64,000 nucleotides of DNA from Maricaulis sp965242785 (GTDB lineage: Bacteria; Pseudomonadota; Alphaproteobacteria; Caulobacterales; Maricaulaceae). The stretch covers positions 248,001 to 312,000 of the forward strand of contig CBDETA010000003.1 in NCBI GenBank assembly GCA_965242785.1, given 5' to 3'. The notes under the pieces were generated by a model. It saw nothing but the letters and a program-made list of their open reading frames with translations, was not told where the DNA came from and ran no database searches. Shown here in pieces: positions 33,772 through 43,221 of this stretch; the first letter of the stretch is position 1, and each line of letters begins with the position of its first letter. The position numbers were made by a program, and so were the translations under genes.

Positions 33772-35013
33772 TCAGGCCGGCTTGGCCAGCGCGTGACGCT
33801 TCTTGCCGACGGAGAGCTTGATGGCCCCGTCGATCAGCAGCTCGGCGGTGGCCGGCGTGAAGGGATCGGTCAGCGCTTGGTCATTGACCTTGGCCGCGCC
33901 CGCCTTGATGTGCCGGCGAACCTCGCCATTGGACGCCGCCAGTCCGGCGCTGACGAACAGTTCGGTCAGTGTCACGCCGCCGGAGGGGTCAAAGGTCACG
34001 GTCGGCAGAGCATCGCCGGTCCCGCCCGCGGCGAAAGTCGCCTTGGCCGTGGCTTCGGCCTCGCGTGCGGCATCGGCTCCGTGCAACAGGGTCGTGGCTT
34101 CATTGGCCAGCCGCACCTTGGCGTCATTGATCTCGGCCCCCTCGAGGGCTTCCAGGCGGGCGACCTCGTCCAGCGGCATATCGGTGAACAGGCGCAGGAA
34201 GCGGCCGACATCGGCGTCCTCGGTATTGCGCCAGAATTGCCAGTATTCATACGGGCTGCGCATGCCGGCATTGAGCCAGACGGCGCCGTCGGCGGTCTTG
34301 CCCATCTTGGCGCCGGAAGACGTGGTGATCAGCGGCGTGGTGAAGCCGTAGACCTCGGCCTGGTCGACCCGGCGGCACAGCTCGACACCGTTGACGATAT
34401 TGCCCCACTGGTCGCCACCGCCCAGCTGCAGGGTGCAGCCATAGCGCCGGTACAGCTCAAGGAAATCGACGGCCTGCAGCAGCATGTAGTTGAATTCCAG
34501 GAAGGTCAGCGGCTGTTCGCGTTCCAGGCGCAGCTTCACCGAATCGAACGTCATCATCCGGTTGATGGTGAAGTGCGGGCCGAATTTGCGCAGGAATTCC
34601 AGATAGCCGAATTCCGACAGCCATTCGTCATTGTTGACGACCACGGCATCGGTGGCGCCGTCGCCGATTTCGACCAGCGGGCGGAAGGGTTTCAGAATGC
34701 CCTGGATATTCGCCTCGATGGCGGCATCGTCCAGCATGGAGCGTGTCTTGTCCTTGCCCGACGGGTCGCCGATCTTGGTGGTGCCGCCGCCCATCAAGAT
34801 GATGGGCTTGTGGCCCGCCTGCTGGATCCGGCGCAGCATCATGATCTGCACCAGCGAGCCGACATGCAGGCTGGAGGCGGTCGCATCAAAGCCGATATAC
34901 GCCGTCACCACGCCGTCCTGGGCAGCCTTGTCGAGACCCTCGATGTCGGTGGCCTGGTTGAGATATCCGCGATCGACGAGATCGCGCACCAGCTGGGACT
35001 TGTATTCGCTCAT
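33772..35013 (-). CDS. tyrS: tyrosyl-tRNA synthetase
   Basis: Class I aminoacyl-tRNA synthetase charging tRNA-Tyr. The 413-residue protein has the HIGH-like motif SSLHVGSL (near residue 50), tyrosine-pocket LEFNYMLLQAVDFLELYRR, QLGGGDQWGNIVNGVEL and the KMSKS-like SGAKMGKTADGAVW. The C-terminal S4 RNA-binding domain is visible (TELFVSAGLAASNGEVRRHI, KVNDQALTDPFTPATAELLI). The KMGKT form of KMSKS is common in this TyrRS group. It is divergent from anmK with a 62-base gap. Confidence 0.97.
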   Translation of the reverse strand: MSEYKSQLVRDLVDRGYLNQATDIEGLDKAAQDGVVTAYIGFDATASSLHVGSLVQIMMLRRIQQAGHKPIILMGGGTTKIGDPSGKDKTRSMLDDAAIEANIQGILKPFRPLVEIGDGATDAVVVNNDEWLSEFGYLEFLRKFGPHFTINRMMTFDSVKLRLEREQPLTFLEFNYMLLQAVDFLELYRRYGCTLQLGGGDQWGNIVNGVELCRRVDQAEVYGFTTPLITTSSGAKMGKTADGAVWLNAGMRSPYEYWQFWRNTEDADVGRFLRLFTDMPLDEVARLEALEGAEINDAKVRLANEATTLLHGADAAREAEATAKATFAAGGTGDALPTVTFDPSGGVTLTELFVSAGLAASNGEVRRHIKAGAAKVNDQALTDPFTPATAELLIDGAIKLSVGKKRHALAKPA

Positions 35014-35075
35014 GAATGCTCTCCTGATAGATCGCTTCTAGGTCGAGCTTGGCAGGGTGAAAAGAGGGTCATCGC

Positions 35076-36185
35076 ATGAAACGCGTTATCGGGTTGATGA
35101 GTGGCACATCGCTGGACGGGATTGATGCGGCCCTGATCGAGACCGAGGGCGCGGCGCAGATCCGGTTCGGGCCGGGTGAGACGGTGGCCTATTCCGCCGC
35201 GGATCGCGCCGTCCTGCAGGCGGCTGTCGACGCGTCCTTGAAGTGGGGTTTTGAAGGCGACGAGCCGAACTATGCAGACGCCGAAGCCGTGCTGACGGCC
35301 CGGCATGCAGAGGTTGTGGCGCGCGTTCTGGACGCGGCTGGCCTGTCGGCGGCAGAGGTCGACCTGATCGGGTTTCACGGCCAGACCGTGCTGCACCGCG
35401 CGCCGTCGGCGGGCCGCAAGGGCCGCACGCGCCAGATCGGCGATGGCCAGGCGCTGGCTCGGGCGACCGGGATTGATGTCGTGTTCGATTTTCGCAGCGA
35501 GGACGTGGCGAAGGGCGGGCAGGGCGCCCCGCTGGCGACGCTTTATCATGATGCCCTTGCGACGCGGTCGGGTCTGGACAAGCCCCTGGCGGTTCTCAAT
35601 CTGGGCGGCGTGGCCAATGTCACCTGGCTGGCTGAAGCGGCAGATCCGATTGCGTTTGATACCGGTCCGGCCAATGGTCTCATCGACGCCTGGTGCATGC
35701 GCCAGACCGGACAGGCCTTCGATGCGGACGGGGCGCTGGCCGCGCGCGGATCGGTGAACCCGGACGCCCTCGCGGCGCTTCTGGCGCATCCCTTCTTCCG
35801 CCTGGACCCGCCCAAATCACTCGACCGCTGGGATTTCACCCTGGCCCCGGTCGAGGGGCTGTCGCCGGAGGATGGCGCCGCCACGCTGACGGCCTTCACT
35901 GCCCGGACCGTGGCCGATGCCGTGGCAAAGCTGGGACGCCCGGCGCGGCTGCTGGCGACCGGGGGCGGGCGGCACAATCCGACCCTGATGGCGATGCTGG
36001 GCATGACCCTGGATGTCGTGCCCGAACCGGTCGAGGCGGTGGGCTGGCGCGGTGACCTGATCGAGGCGGAAGCCTTTGCCTGGCTGGCGGCGCGCGTGAC
36101 CCAGGGCCTGCCGACCAGCCTGCCGTCCACAACTGGCGTCAGCGCACCCGTCAGTGGCGGCATCCTCGCCAAGACAAGACGGTAA
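35076..36185 (+). CDS. anmK: anhydro-N-acetylmuramic acid kinase
   Basis: Phosphorylates and opens 1,6-anhydroMurNAc, a step in peptidoglycan recycling. The 369-residue protein starts with the family signature KRVIGLMSGTSLDGIDAALI (ATP phosphate loop), then LIGFHGQTVLHRAPSAG, VFDFRSEDVAKGGQGAPLA, VLNLGGVANVTWL, FDTGPANGLID and LLATGGGRHNPTLMAML. The start ATG has GAGGG ten bases upstream. Cell-wall hydrolases elsewhere in the window (AmiC, M23, SLT) would feed this pathway. Confidence 0.96.
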   Translation: MKRVIGLMSGTSLDGIDAALIETEGAAQIRFGPGETVAYSAADRAVLQAAVDASLKWGFEGDEPNYADAEAVLTARHAEVVARVLDAAGLSAAEVDLIGFHGQTVLHRAPSAGRKGRTRQIGDGQALARATGIDVVFDFRSEDVAKGGQGAPLATLYHDALATRSGLDKPLAVLNLGGVANVTWLAEAADPIAFDTGPANGLIDAWCMRQTGQAFDADGALAARGSVNPDALAALLAHPFFRLDPPKSLDRWDFTLAPVEGLSPEDGAATLTAFTARTVADAVAKLGRPARLLATGGGRHNPTLMAMLGMTLDVVPEPVEAVGWRGDLIEAEAFAWLAARVTQGLPTSLPSTTGVSAPVSGGILAKTRR

Positions 36186-36226
36186 TGTATTAAAGTTGGC
36201 GCATTAGGGGCTTTTTGAGCCTTAAC

Positions 36227-36242
36227 GCATCAATCTTGATGC
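36227..36242. promoter_or_regulatory. perfect palindrome upstream of hipB, likely HipB operator
   Basis: GCATCAA-TC-TTGATGC, 7-base arms around a 2-base spacer, nine bases before a -35-like TTGCCA. HipB-type repressors bind such palindromes upstream of their own operon. Confidence 0.6.
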
Positions 36243-36250
36243 TTACTGAA

Positions 36251-36279
36251 TTGCCATAAAGTCGTATATCTGATACATA
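36251..36279 (+). promoter_or_regulatory. promoter of hipBA
   Basis: TTGCCA (36251-36256), 17-base spacer, TACATA (36274-36279) in an AT-rich gap. Transcription would begin near 36286, which excludes the first in-frame ATG at 36280 as the start codon. Confidence 0.5.
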
Positions 36280-36300
36280 ATGCGCGTTCAGCAGACCAAG

Positions 36301-36316
36301 GTGTCAATGATGACAC
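36301..36316. repeat. inverted repeat straddling the hipB start codon
   Basis: GTGTCA / TGACAC with ATGA between them; the start ATG (36307-36309) is in the loop. It could be a second repressor site or a hairpin that limits hipB translation. Confidence 0.4.
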
Positions 36317-36669
36317 AATCAGGCAATGCCTTCCCGCGCCCGATCGCGGCGGATATCGGGGCGTTCGGGCGCAAGCTGGAAGCCTACCGCCTGGCGCGAG
36401 GAATCCGGCAGGAAGACCTGGCCGAACAGGCGGGCTTGTCGCGCTCGACCCTGCACCGGCTGGAGACGGGCAAGGGCGGGACGCTGGACAGCCTGTTCCG
36501 CGTCATGCGCGCGCTGGAGCTGGGCGAGCGGCTGGACAGTCTCGTGCCCGATGCCGAACTCTCGCCCCTGGACCCGCGCTCTGCGGAACCGCGCCGCCGC
36601 CAGCGGGCAACAGGACCGCGCAAAGCCGCGACCAAAGACCAGGCCCCTGATTGGAGCTGGGGCGAATGA
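36307..36669 (+). CDS. HipB-like XRE-family antitoxin/repressor
   Basis: Antitoxin that binds the HipA kinase and represses the operon. The XRE helix-turn-helix is in FGRKLEAYRLARGIRQEDLA, QAGLSRSTLHRLETGKGGTL and SLFRVMRALELGERL. The C-terminal 35 residues are basic and Pro-rich and end in WSWGE; in E. coli HipB an unstructured, Trp-ended tail is the Lon degradation signal, so this tail may serve likewise (inference). ATG 36307 has AAGG upstream and lies downstream of the predicted transcript start. A second inverted repeat, GTGTCA-ATGA-TGACAC (36301-36316), straddles this start codon. It overlaps hipA in ATGA. Confidence 0.86.
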   Translation: MMTQSGNAFPRPIAADIGAFGRKLEAYRLARGIRQEDLAEQAGLSRSTLHRLETGKGGTLDSLFRVMRALELGERLDSLVPDAELSPLDPRSAEPRRRQRATGPRKAATKDQAPDWSWGE

Positions 36670-37973
36670 GCGAGCGCACCCGGGCCGAGGTTCGCCTGTG
36701 GGGCCGCATGATCGGCGCCGTGCTCTGGCTGCCGGACCGCGAAGTGGGCGTGTTCGAATACACCCCGGAATTTGCCGCCAGCGGAATCCAGGTCGCCCCG
36801 CTGACCATGCCGCTGCGCCGCGGCCCGTTCGAATTTCCCGACCTGTCGATGGACGCTTTCCGGCGCCTGCCGGGCCTGTTGGCGGACAGTCTTCCGGACA
36901 AGTTCGGCAATGCGCTGATCGACCGCTGGCTGGCCGAGCAGGGACGCAGCCGCGACAGTTTCAACCCGGTCGAGCGGCTTTGCTATACCGGCCGGCGCGG
37001 CATGGGCGCGCTGGAATTCGAGCCCGCGATCGGCACGCGCCGTTCCGAGGGTGGGCCCGTGGACATCGCGCCGCTGGTCGAGCTGGCCTCCCGGGTGCTG
37101 GCCGAGCGCAAGGGGCTCAGCGGGGCCCTGGACGGCGATCATGATGCGCAGGCCCTGCAGGACATTCTGCGTGTGGGCACCTCGGCCGGCGGTGCGCGGG
37201 CCAAGGCCGTGCTGGCCGTGCACGACCAGACCGGCGAATTCCACTCCGGCCAGCTGGCCGCCGGACCGGGCTACAGCCAATGGCTGATCAAGTTCGACGG
37301 CGTTTCCGGCAATGCCGACCGGGAGCTGGCGGATCCGATGGGATATGGCCGGCTGGAATATGCCTGCGCCCGCCTGGCGCAGGCGTCTGGCGTGGAGATG
37401 GCCGAATGCCGGCTCTATGAGGAGGGCGGGCGCGCCCACTTCATGACCCGCCGCTTTGACCACACGCCGGACGGTTCAAAACTTCACATGCAGACCCTGG
37501 CGGCGATGCGGCATTTCGATTTCAACCTCGCCCGCGCGTACAGCTATGAGCAGGTGTTCGAAACCATCCGCCTGCTGGACCTGGGCCAGGCGGCGCTGGA
37601 CCAGCAATTGCGGCGGGCCCTGTTCAATGTGGTGATCCGCAATCAGGACGACCATGTGAAGAATATCGCCTTCCTGATGGACAAGCAGGGGCGCTGGTCG
37701 CTGTCTCCGGCCTATGACGTGGTCTATGCCTTCAACCCGTCCGGCGCCTGGACCGCCCAGCACCAGATGTCGCTGGCCGGCAAGACGGATGATTTCACGC
37801 TGGATGATCTGGTGACGCTGGGCCGGGCGGCGGATGTGAAACCGGCGCGGACGCGTGCCATGCTGGGAGAAATCCTGGACCAGGTGCAAGACTGGTCGCG
37901 CTTTGCTGACGAGGCCGGGCTGTCACAGGTTCTGCGCGAGCGGGCCCGCGCCGGTTTCCGGCTGCGCTTCTAG
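36666..37973 (+). CDS. HipA-like serine/threonine kinase toxin
   Basis: HipA kinases phosphorylate targets such as GltX and induce dormancy. The 435-residue protein has the N-subdomain with LPGLLADSLPDKFGNALID (residues 68-86), a flexible P-loop GTSAGGARAKAVL whose S173 matches the autophosphorylated serine of E. coli HipA, the ATP-binding WLIKFDG, then the catalytic RNQDDHVKNIAF (D328 as catalytic base) and metal-binding SPAYDVVYAF (D351). All key residues are present, so it should be active. Start ATG 36666 overlaps the hipB stop, the usual toxin-antitoxin coupling. Confidence 0.92.
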   Translation: MSERTRAEVRLWGRMIGAVLWLPDREVGVFEYTPEFAASGIQVAPLTMPLRRGPFEFPDLSMDAFRRLPGLLADSLPDKFGNALIDRWLAEQGRSRDSFNPVERLCYTGRRGMGALEFEPAIGTRRSEGGPVDIAPLVELASRVLAERKGLSGALDGDHDAQALQDILRVGTSAGGARAKAVLAVHDQTGEFHSGQLAAGPGYSQWLIKFDGVSGNADRELADPMGYGRLEYACARLAQASGVEMAECRLYEEGGRAHFMTRRFDHTPDGSKLHMQTLAAMRHFDFNLARAYSYEQVFETIRLLDLGQAALDQQLRRALFNVVIRNQDDHVKNIAFLMDKQGRWSLSPAYDVVYAFNPSGAWTAQHQMSLAGKTDDFTLDDLVTLGRAADVKPARTRAMLGEILDQVQDWSRFADEAGLSQVLRERARAGFRLRF

Positions 37974-37991
37974 CGGGCAGGGGCACCAACG

Positions 37992-38019
37992 AAAAACCCC
38001 GGCGCCAGGGCCGGGGTTT
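37992..38019 (-). terminator. terminator between hipA and the convergent hydrolase
   Basis: AAACCCCGGC / GCCGGGGTTT (37994-38003 and 38010-38019), 6-base loop; on the minus strand it runs into TTTTTCG. It can serve both genes, better for the minus strand. Confidence 0.82.
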
Positions 38020-38045
38020 CCGTAAGCTCGAACCGGTCGCCAGGC

Positions 38046-38729
38046 TCAGCGCTTGCCGGTGATGGTGCGCTCGGAGCGCTCCTTCTCCACCAGCGGCAGG
38101 CGGTGATCCAGATAGGACTGGATATGACCTTCCAGCACGTCCAGGTGTTCGGAGAAGAGGTGGTTGGCATCGGGCACGACCTCGGTCGTGATCTCGATCC
38201 CCTTCTGCACGCGCACCTTGGACATCACGCGCTCGACATCATCCGGCGGCACGATCTTGTCGGCACCGCCATGGACGATGATGCCCGAGGCCGGGCAGGG
38301 CGCCAGGAAGGTGAAGTCATACATGTTGGTCGGCGGGGCGACCGACACGAAACCGGCAATCTCCGGACGGCGCATCAACAGCTGCATGCCGATCCAGGCG
38401 CCGAAGGAATGGCCGGCCACCCAGCAGAAGCGGGCGCCTTGGTTATAGCCCTGCACCCAGTCCAGCACCGTGGCGGCATCCGACAGCTCGCCCTGGCCCT
38501 GGTCATAGCTGCCCTGGGAGCGGCCGACGCCGCGGAAGTTGAAGCGCAGCGTGGCGAACCCGCGCTTGCGGAACACGTCATACATCATGTCCACGGTCGG
38601 GTTTTCCATATTGCCCCCGCCCAGCGGGTGGGCATGCAGGATCAGGGCAACGGGAGCAGTGGCGTCTTCGCTCGGGCTGTAGCGCCCTTCAAGCCGGCCC
38701 GCCGGGCCGGGAATGATCACGTCAGGCAT
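38046..38729 (-). CDS. alpha/beta hydrolase of the dienelactone hydrolase-like type
   Basis: A 227-residue serine hydrolase. The oxyanion/strand region HAHPLGGGNMENPTVDMMYD, NFRGVGRSQGSYDQGQGELS, the nucleophile elbow GHSFG (residues 106-110, Ser108), the acid in VHGGADKIVPPDD and the histidine in VPDANHLFSEH complete the triad. Close homologues are widespread in alphaproteobacteria with no proven substrate. It diverges from iscR with a 211-base gap containing the iscR promoter. Confidence 0.9.
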   Translation of the reverse strand: MPDVIIPGPAGRLEGRYSPSEDATAPVALILHAHPLGGGNMENPTVDMMYDVFRKRGFATLRFNFRGVGRSQGSYDQGQGELSDAATVLDWVQGYNQGARFCWVAGHSFGAWIGMQLLMRRPEIAGFVSVAPPTNMYDFTFLAPCPASGIIVHGGADKIVPPDDVERVMSKVRVQKGIEITTEVVPDANHLFSEHLDVLEGHIQSYLDHRLPLVEKERSERTITGKR

Positions 38730-38790
38730 TCACACTCGCCTTCTCAGGTCGTCGGTCGTTATCATCTGCAAATATGCGACATCTCGCCCA

Positions 38791-38839
38791 TTGCAATCGC
38801 CCGGGCGAGGCCGCATATTCCTGACTGTTTCACTCGGAT
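38791..38839 (+). promoter_or_regulatory. iscR-suf promoter with candidate Fe-S regulator site
   Basis: TTGCAA (38791-38796), 17-base spacer, CATATT (38814-38819). The start region that follows contains CTGACTGTTTCACTCGGAT, an imperfect repeat of GACT/ACTC elements of the kind expected for IscR autorepression. The promoter boxes are moderate; the IscR assignment is inference from position. Confidence 0.42.
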
Positions 38840-38940
38840 ATTCGGTGAACGTCCCTGCTGCCAGGTCCGCCCCCCTTTCCGGAAAGGCGGGTCTTAGCAT
38901 GATCAGGCAGCGGGATGCGAGTGTTTAAGGAGGTAAACGC

Positions 38941-39429
38941 ATGAAGCTGAGCACCAAAGGGCGCTATGCTGTCATGGCGATGGCCGATCTTGCGGCCGCC
39001 AGCAATCAGGGGCCGGTCACGCTCAGTGACATCGCGTCGCGCCAGTCCATCTCCCTGTCCTATCTCGAGCAATTGTTCGCCAAGCTGCGCCGCGCCGACA
39101 TCGTCGCCTCCATCCGCGGGCCGGGCGGCGGCTATCGTTTGAGCCGCAAGTCGAGCGAGATCCGGATTTCCGACATCATCATCGCCGTCGACGAACCGCT
39201 GCGCGCCACGCGCTGTTCTGAGGCCAAGGGCTGTCTGGCCGATGGCCGCCGCTGCGTGACCCACGACCTGTGGGACGAGCTGGGGCGTCACATCTACCTC
39301 TTCCTGTCCTCGATCACGCTGGAAGACGTGCTGGAGCGACGCCTGTTCGGCATTGCCAGCGGTGCGGTCGGGCGGGAACGCCCGCCGGCGCGGTTCGGAC
39401 AACAGGCCGCAGAACACGCTGCGGAATAA
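38941..39429 (+). CDS. iscR: Rrf2-family Fe-S cluster regulator IscR
   Basis: Transcription factor that senses Fe-S status through a 2Fe-2S cluster and controls the operon it heads. The winged helix is in MKLSTKGRYAVMAMADLAAA and LSDIASRQSISLSYLEQLFA, followed by IRGPGGGYRLSRK. The three cluster cysteines are C92, C98 and C105 (RCSEAKGC...RRC), with one residue more between the last two than in E. coli IscR (C92/C98/C104). The downstream helices bear THDLWDELGRHIYLFLSSIT. A near-perfect Shine-Dalgarno (AAGGAGGT) precedes the ATG. The tail after residue 140 is disordered. The desulfurase gene starts one base after its stop. Confidence 0.95.
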   Translation: MKLSTKGRYAVMAMADLAAASNQGPVTLSDIASRQSISLSYLEQLFAKLRRADIVASIRGPGGGYRLSRKSSEIRISDIIIAVDEPLRATRCSEAKGCLADGRRCVTHDLWDELGRHIYLFLSSITLEDVLERRLFGIASGAVGRERPPARFGQQAAEHAAE

Positions 39430-39430
39430 G

Positions 39431-40585
39431 ATGCGCCTCTATCTCGACCACAATGCCACCACGCCGGTGCGTCCGGACGTGATTGCGCTGATGACCGAGG
39501 TCATGCAGGCGGTGGGCAATCCGTCCTCCGTGCATGGTGATGGTCAGGCCGCGCTGCGCCGTGTCGAGACCGCGCGCCGCCAGGTCGGCAAGGCGCTGTG
39601 TGCGCGGCCGGAAGACGTCATCTTCACCGGCTGCGGCACCGAGGCGATCAATCTCGCGCTGAACAGCGCACTGACAGCCGGACAAGCCACCCGCATCCTG
39701 CATACCGCGATCGAGCACGAGGCCGTTGCGGCCAGCGCGGCGGCTTCCGGCGCCAAGGTGCAGGCCGTTGCGGTCCGGCCGGACGGTGTCATCGATCTGG
39801 ATGATCTTGAACGCCGTCTGGGCGAAGCTCCGGGCCGTCCGGTCCTTTGCCTGATGTTGGCCAATAACGAGATCGGCACGATCCAGCCGGTCGCCGAGGC
39901 GGTCCGTCTGGTGCGCGCGCAGGACGGGCTGGTGATCGTCGATGCGATCCAGGCTGTCGGCAAGATTGCCGTCGATTTCGCCGGGCTGGGCGCTGACTAT
40001 CTGGCCTTGTCGGCCCACAAATTCGGTGGCCCGCAGGGTGTCGGCGCGCTGCTGGCGGCCTGCGATGCGCCGATGGCGCGGCAGATCCATGGTGGCGGCC
40101 AGGAAAAGAATCGCCGTGCCGGCACGCTCAATGTCGCTGGCATCGCCGGTCTCGGTCTGGCGCTGGAACAGGCTGTCGTGGGCCTGGCGGATTTCGCCGC
40201 CCTGGCCGAGCAACGCGACCGCATGGAAGCCGGGCTGAAAACCGTTGCACCCGATTTGATCATCCTGGGCGAGGGCGCGCCGCGCCTGCCCAATACAACC
40301 GGCCTTGCTGTCCCGGGCTGGAAGGGCGAAACCCAGGTCATGGCACTGGACCTGGCCGGGGTGTCGGTCTCGGCCGGCTCGGCCTGTTCCTCCGGCCGCA
40401 CGAACGGATCGAAGGTCGGCAACGCCCTCGGTCTGGAAAAAGACATCTCCCAGGGCTTCCTACGTGTCAGCCTGGGTTGGAATTCCCGTCCCGATGAGGC
40501 AGACGCCTTCCTCGCCGCCTGGAGCGAGGCCCATCGTCGTGCCCGTCCCTCCATTCCTGTCAAAACGCTGAAAGCCGTGAGTTGA
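39431..40585 (+). CDS. cysteine desulfurase, IscS/NifS group I
   Basis: PLP enzyme that takes sulfur from cysteine for Fe-S clusters. The 384-residue protein opens MRLYLDHNATTPVRPDVIAL; the PLP-binding lysine is K197 in LSAHKFGG and the persulfide cysteine C319 is in SAGSACSSGRTNGS on the flexible loop typical of group I enzymes. The operon also contains a group II SufS, so two desulfurases are made together, as in many alphaproteobacteria. The start ATG 39431 is one base past the iscR TAA; the longer upstream frame overlaps iscR and is rejected. Confidence 0.95.
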   Translation: MRLYLDHNATTPVRPDVIALMTEVMQAVGNPSSVHGDGQAALRRVETARRQVGKALCARPEDVIFTGCGTEAINLALNSALTAGQATRILHTAIEHEAVAASAAASGAKVQAVAVRPDGVIDLDDLERRLGEAPGRPVLCLMLANNEIGTIQPVAEAVRLVRAQDGLVIVDAIQAVGKIAVDFAGLGADYLALSAHKFGGPQGVGALLAACDAPMARQIHGGGQEKNRRAGTLNVAGIAGLGLALEQAVVGLADFAALAEQRDRMEAGLKTVAPDLIILGEGAPRLPNTTGLAVPGWKGETQVMALDLAGVSVSAGSACSSGRTNGSKVGNALGLEKDISQGFLRVSLGWNSRPDEADAFLAAWSEAHRRARPSIPVKTLKAVS

Positions 40586-40586
40586 G

Positions 40587-42061
<1,475 letters not shown>

Positions 42062-42062
<1 letters not shown>

Positions 42063-42361
42063 TGCAGCGGCCGATCTTCAAGCGGAGCACACGTTTCAAT
42101 GTGATCGGTTGGCAAACTCCTGTGTCCCGCCTAACGAGCGGTCTGATCGTTACGTTCCGCCCGGCAAATCGTGCGGCCTGGGTGCTTTGTGGCATGCTTG
42201 CCGCGTTCGTCGCGCTTGCTTTCTGGGGCGGTCCTATGGCGTTTGGACCGGAGCTGCTTTTCGGGGTCAACACGGTTCAAACGCGATGGTTCCTGGCAGT
42301 TCTTGCGCTTTTTCTGAGCTGTGTGGTCGTCCTGGTGTTTTCTGAGAGCGACGACGCATGA
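42062..42361 (+). CDS. small unknown membrane protein inside the suf operon (first)
   Basis: I do not recognise this 99-residue protein. It has a basic N-terminus (MQRPIFKRSTRFNVIG) and two hydrophobic helices (AWVLCGMLAAFVALAFWGGP and TRWFLAVLALFLSCVVVLVF) and an acidic end. Its start overlaps the sufB stop (TGATG) and its own stop overlaps the next start (ATGA), so it is translated with the operon. Codon use is clearly less GC-rich than in sufB (many third-position T and A), which suggests a different history. A GTG one codon earlier (42059) is an alternative start. Confidence 0.72.
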
Positions 42362-42702
42362 CCCAGCCAAGCCTTGAACAATTGCATCGGCTGTCGGTGA
42401 ATTCGCGATTGGCGGTTGTCGCCAACGTAGCATTCGTGCCCGCTCTGTTTCTTCTGGCCGGCGGATTTGTATTCGCACTCGTGCCAGAGGCTTTTGAGTG
42501 GTGGGGAGTGCTGGGCCTGCTCGCTCTCTTATTGATCGGCGTTGGCGCAAGAGAGGTCGAGGATCGCCTGCAGAAGCGTCGATTTGTGAAAATGGCGGTT
42601 TCGGCGGGATATGACGACTCCCGGGCACAACGATTTCTGCGCGACTATGACTGGGATTTCGATCGCGAACTGACGGCGGACGAGAAGGCGGCGATGAAAT
42701 GA
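42358..42702 (+). CDS. small unknown membrane protein inside the suf operon (second)
   Basis: A 114-residue protein with two hydrophobic helices (VVANVAFVPALFLLAGGFVF and WWGVLGLLALLLIGVGAREV) and a charged C-terminal helical region (LQKRRFVKMAVSAGYDDSRA, FLRDYDWDFDRELTADEK). No family recognised. It is coupled by ATGA overlaps to the small membrane gene before it and the cupin gene after it. Like the first small gene it uses more A/T in third positions than the suf genes around it. Confidence 0.72.
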   Translation: MTQPSLEQLHRLSVNSRLAVVANVAFVPALFLLAGGFVFALVPEAFEWWGVLGLLALLLIGVGAREVEDRLQKRRFVKMAVSAGYDDSRAQRFLRDYDWDFDRELTADEKAAMK

Positions 42703-43190
42703 CCCGCAACCCCGTCACCCATATCGACGACGTACCCCTGGAACACATGGGCCATGGCGAGAAGTTCTCGGTTGAGTTTGCGCGTCTGGGGCCGCTGATC
42801 GGGCTGGAGCAGCTGGGCTGTTCGCTGGCTGTGGTGCCGCCGGGCAAGACGGCCTTTCCCTATCACAATCACCACGCCATCGAGGAAGCGATCATCATCC
42901 TCGAAGGAGAGGGGACCTACCGTTTTGGCGATGAGCGCCATGCCGTTCGGGCGGGCCATGTTCTGGCGGCGCCGACGGGTGGCCGCGATGTGGCGCACCA
43001 GCTTTTGAACACCGGCGCGACAGATCTCAAATACATCTGCGTCTCGACGATGCAGCCGGTCGATGTGGTGGAATATCCCGACAGCAACAAGGTCGGCGCG
43101 GTTCACTGGTCCGAGGCCGATGGCGCGCCGGTCTTCCGGCACCGCGCCTTTGCAGCGGAGCCGGTGGACTACTGGGCTGGCGAAGACTGA
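42699..43190 (+). CDS. cupin-domain protein inside the suf operon
   Basis: A 163-residue single cupin. Motif 1 is seen as FPYHNHHAIEEAIIILEGEG (His-x-His-His and Glu, metal ligands) and motif 2 as GHVLAAPTGGRDVAHQLLN (His). Stretch YPDSNKVGAVHWSEADG and DYWAGED at the end are typical of a small group of bacterial cupins. Substrate unknown; sugar, organic-acid or metal binding are all possible. ATGA overlap with the upstream gene; 31 bases to sufC. Its GC content resembles the suf genes more than its two small upstream neighbours do. Confidence 0.87.
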   Translation: MTRNPVTHIDDVPLEHMGHGEKFSVEFARLGPLIGLEQLGCSLAVVPPGKTAFPYHNHHAIEEAIIILEGEGTYRFGDERHAVRAGHVLAAPTGGRDVAHQLLNTGATDLKYICVSTMQPVDVVEYPDSNKVGAVHWSEADGAPVFRHRAFAAEPVDYWAGED

Positions 43191-43221
43191 ACACTCCAAG
43201 ATGATGTGCAAGAGACAGAAC

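Noticed and set aside
33793..35079. 428-codon plus-strand frame antisense to tyrS
   Set aside because: Shadow of TyrRS, no recognisable protein features.
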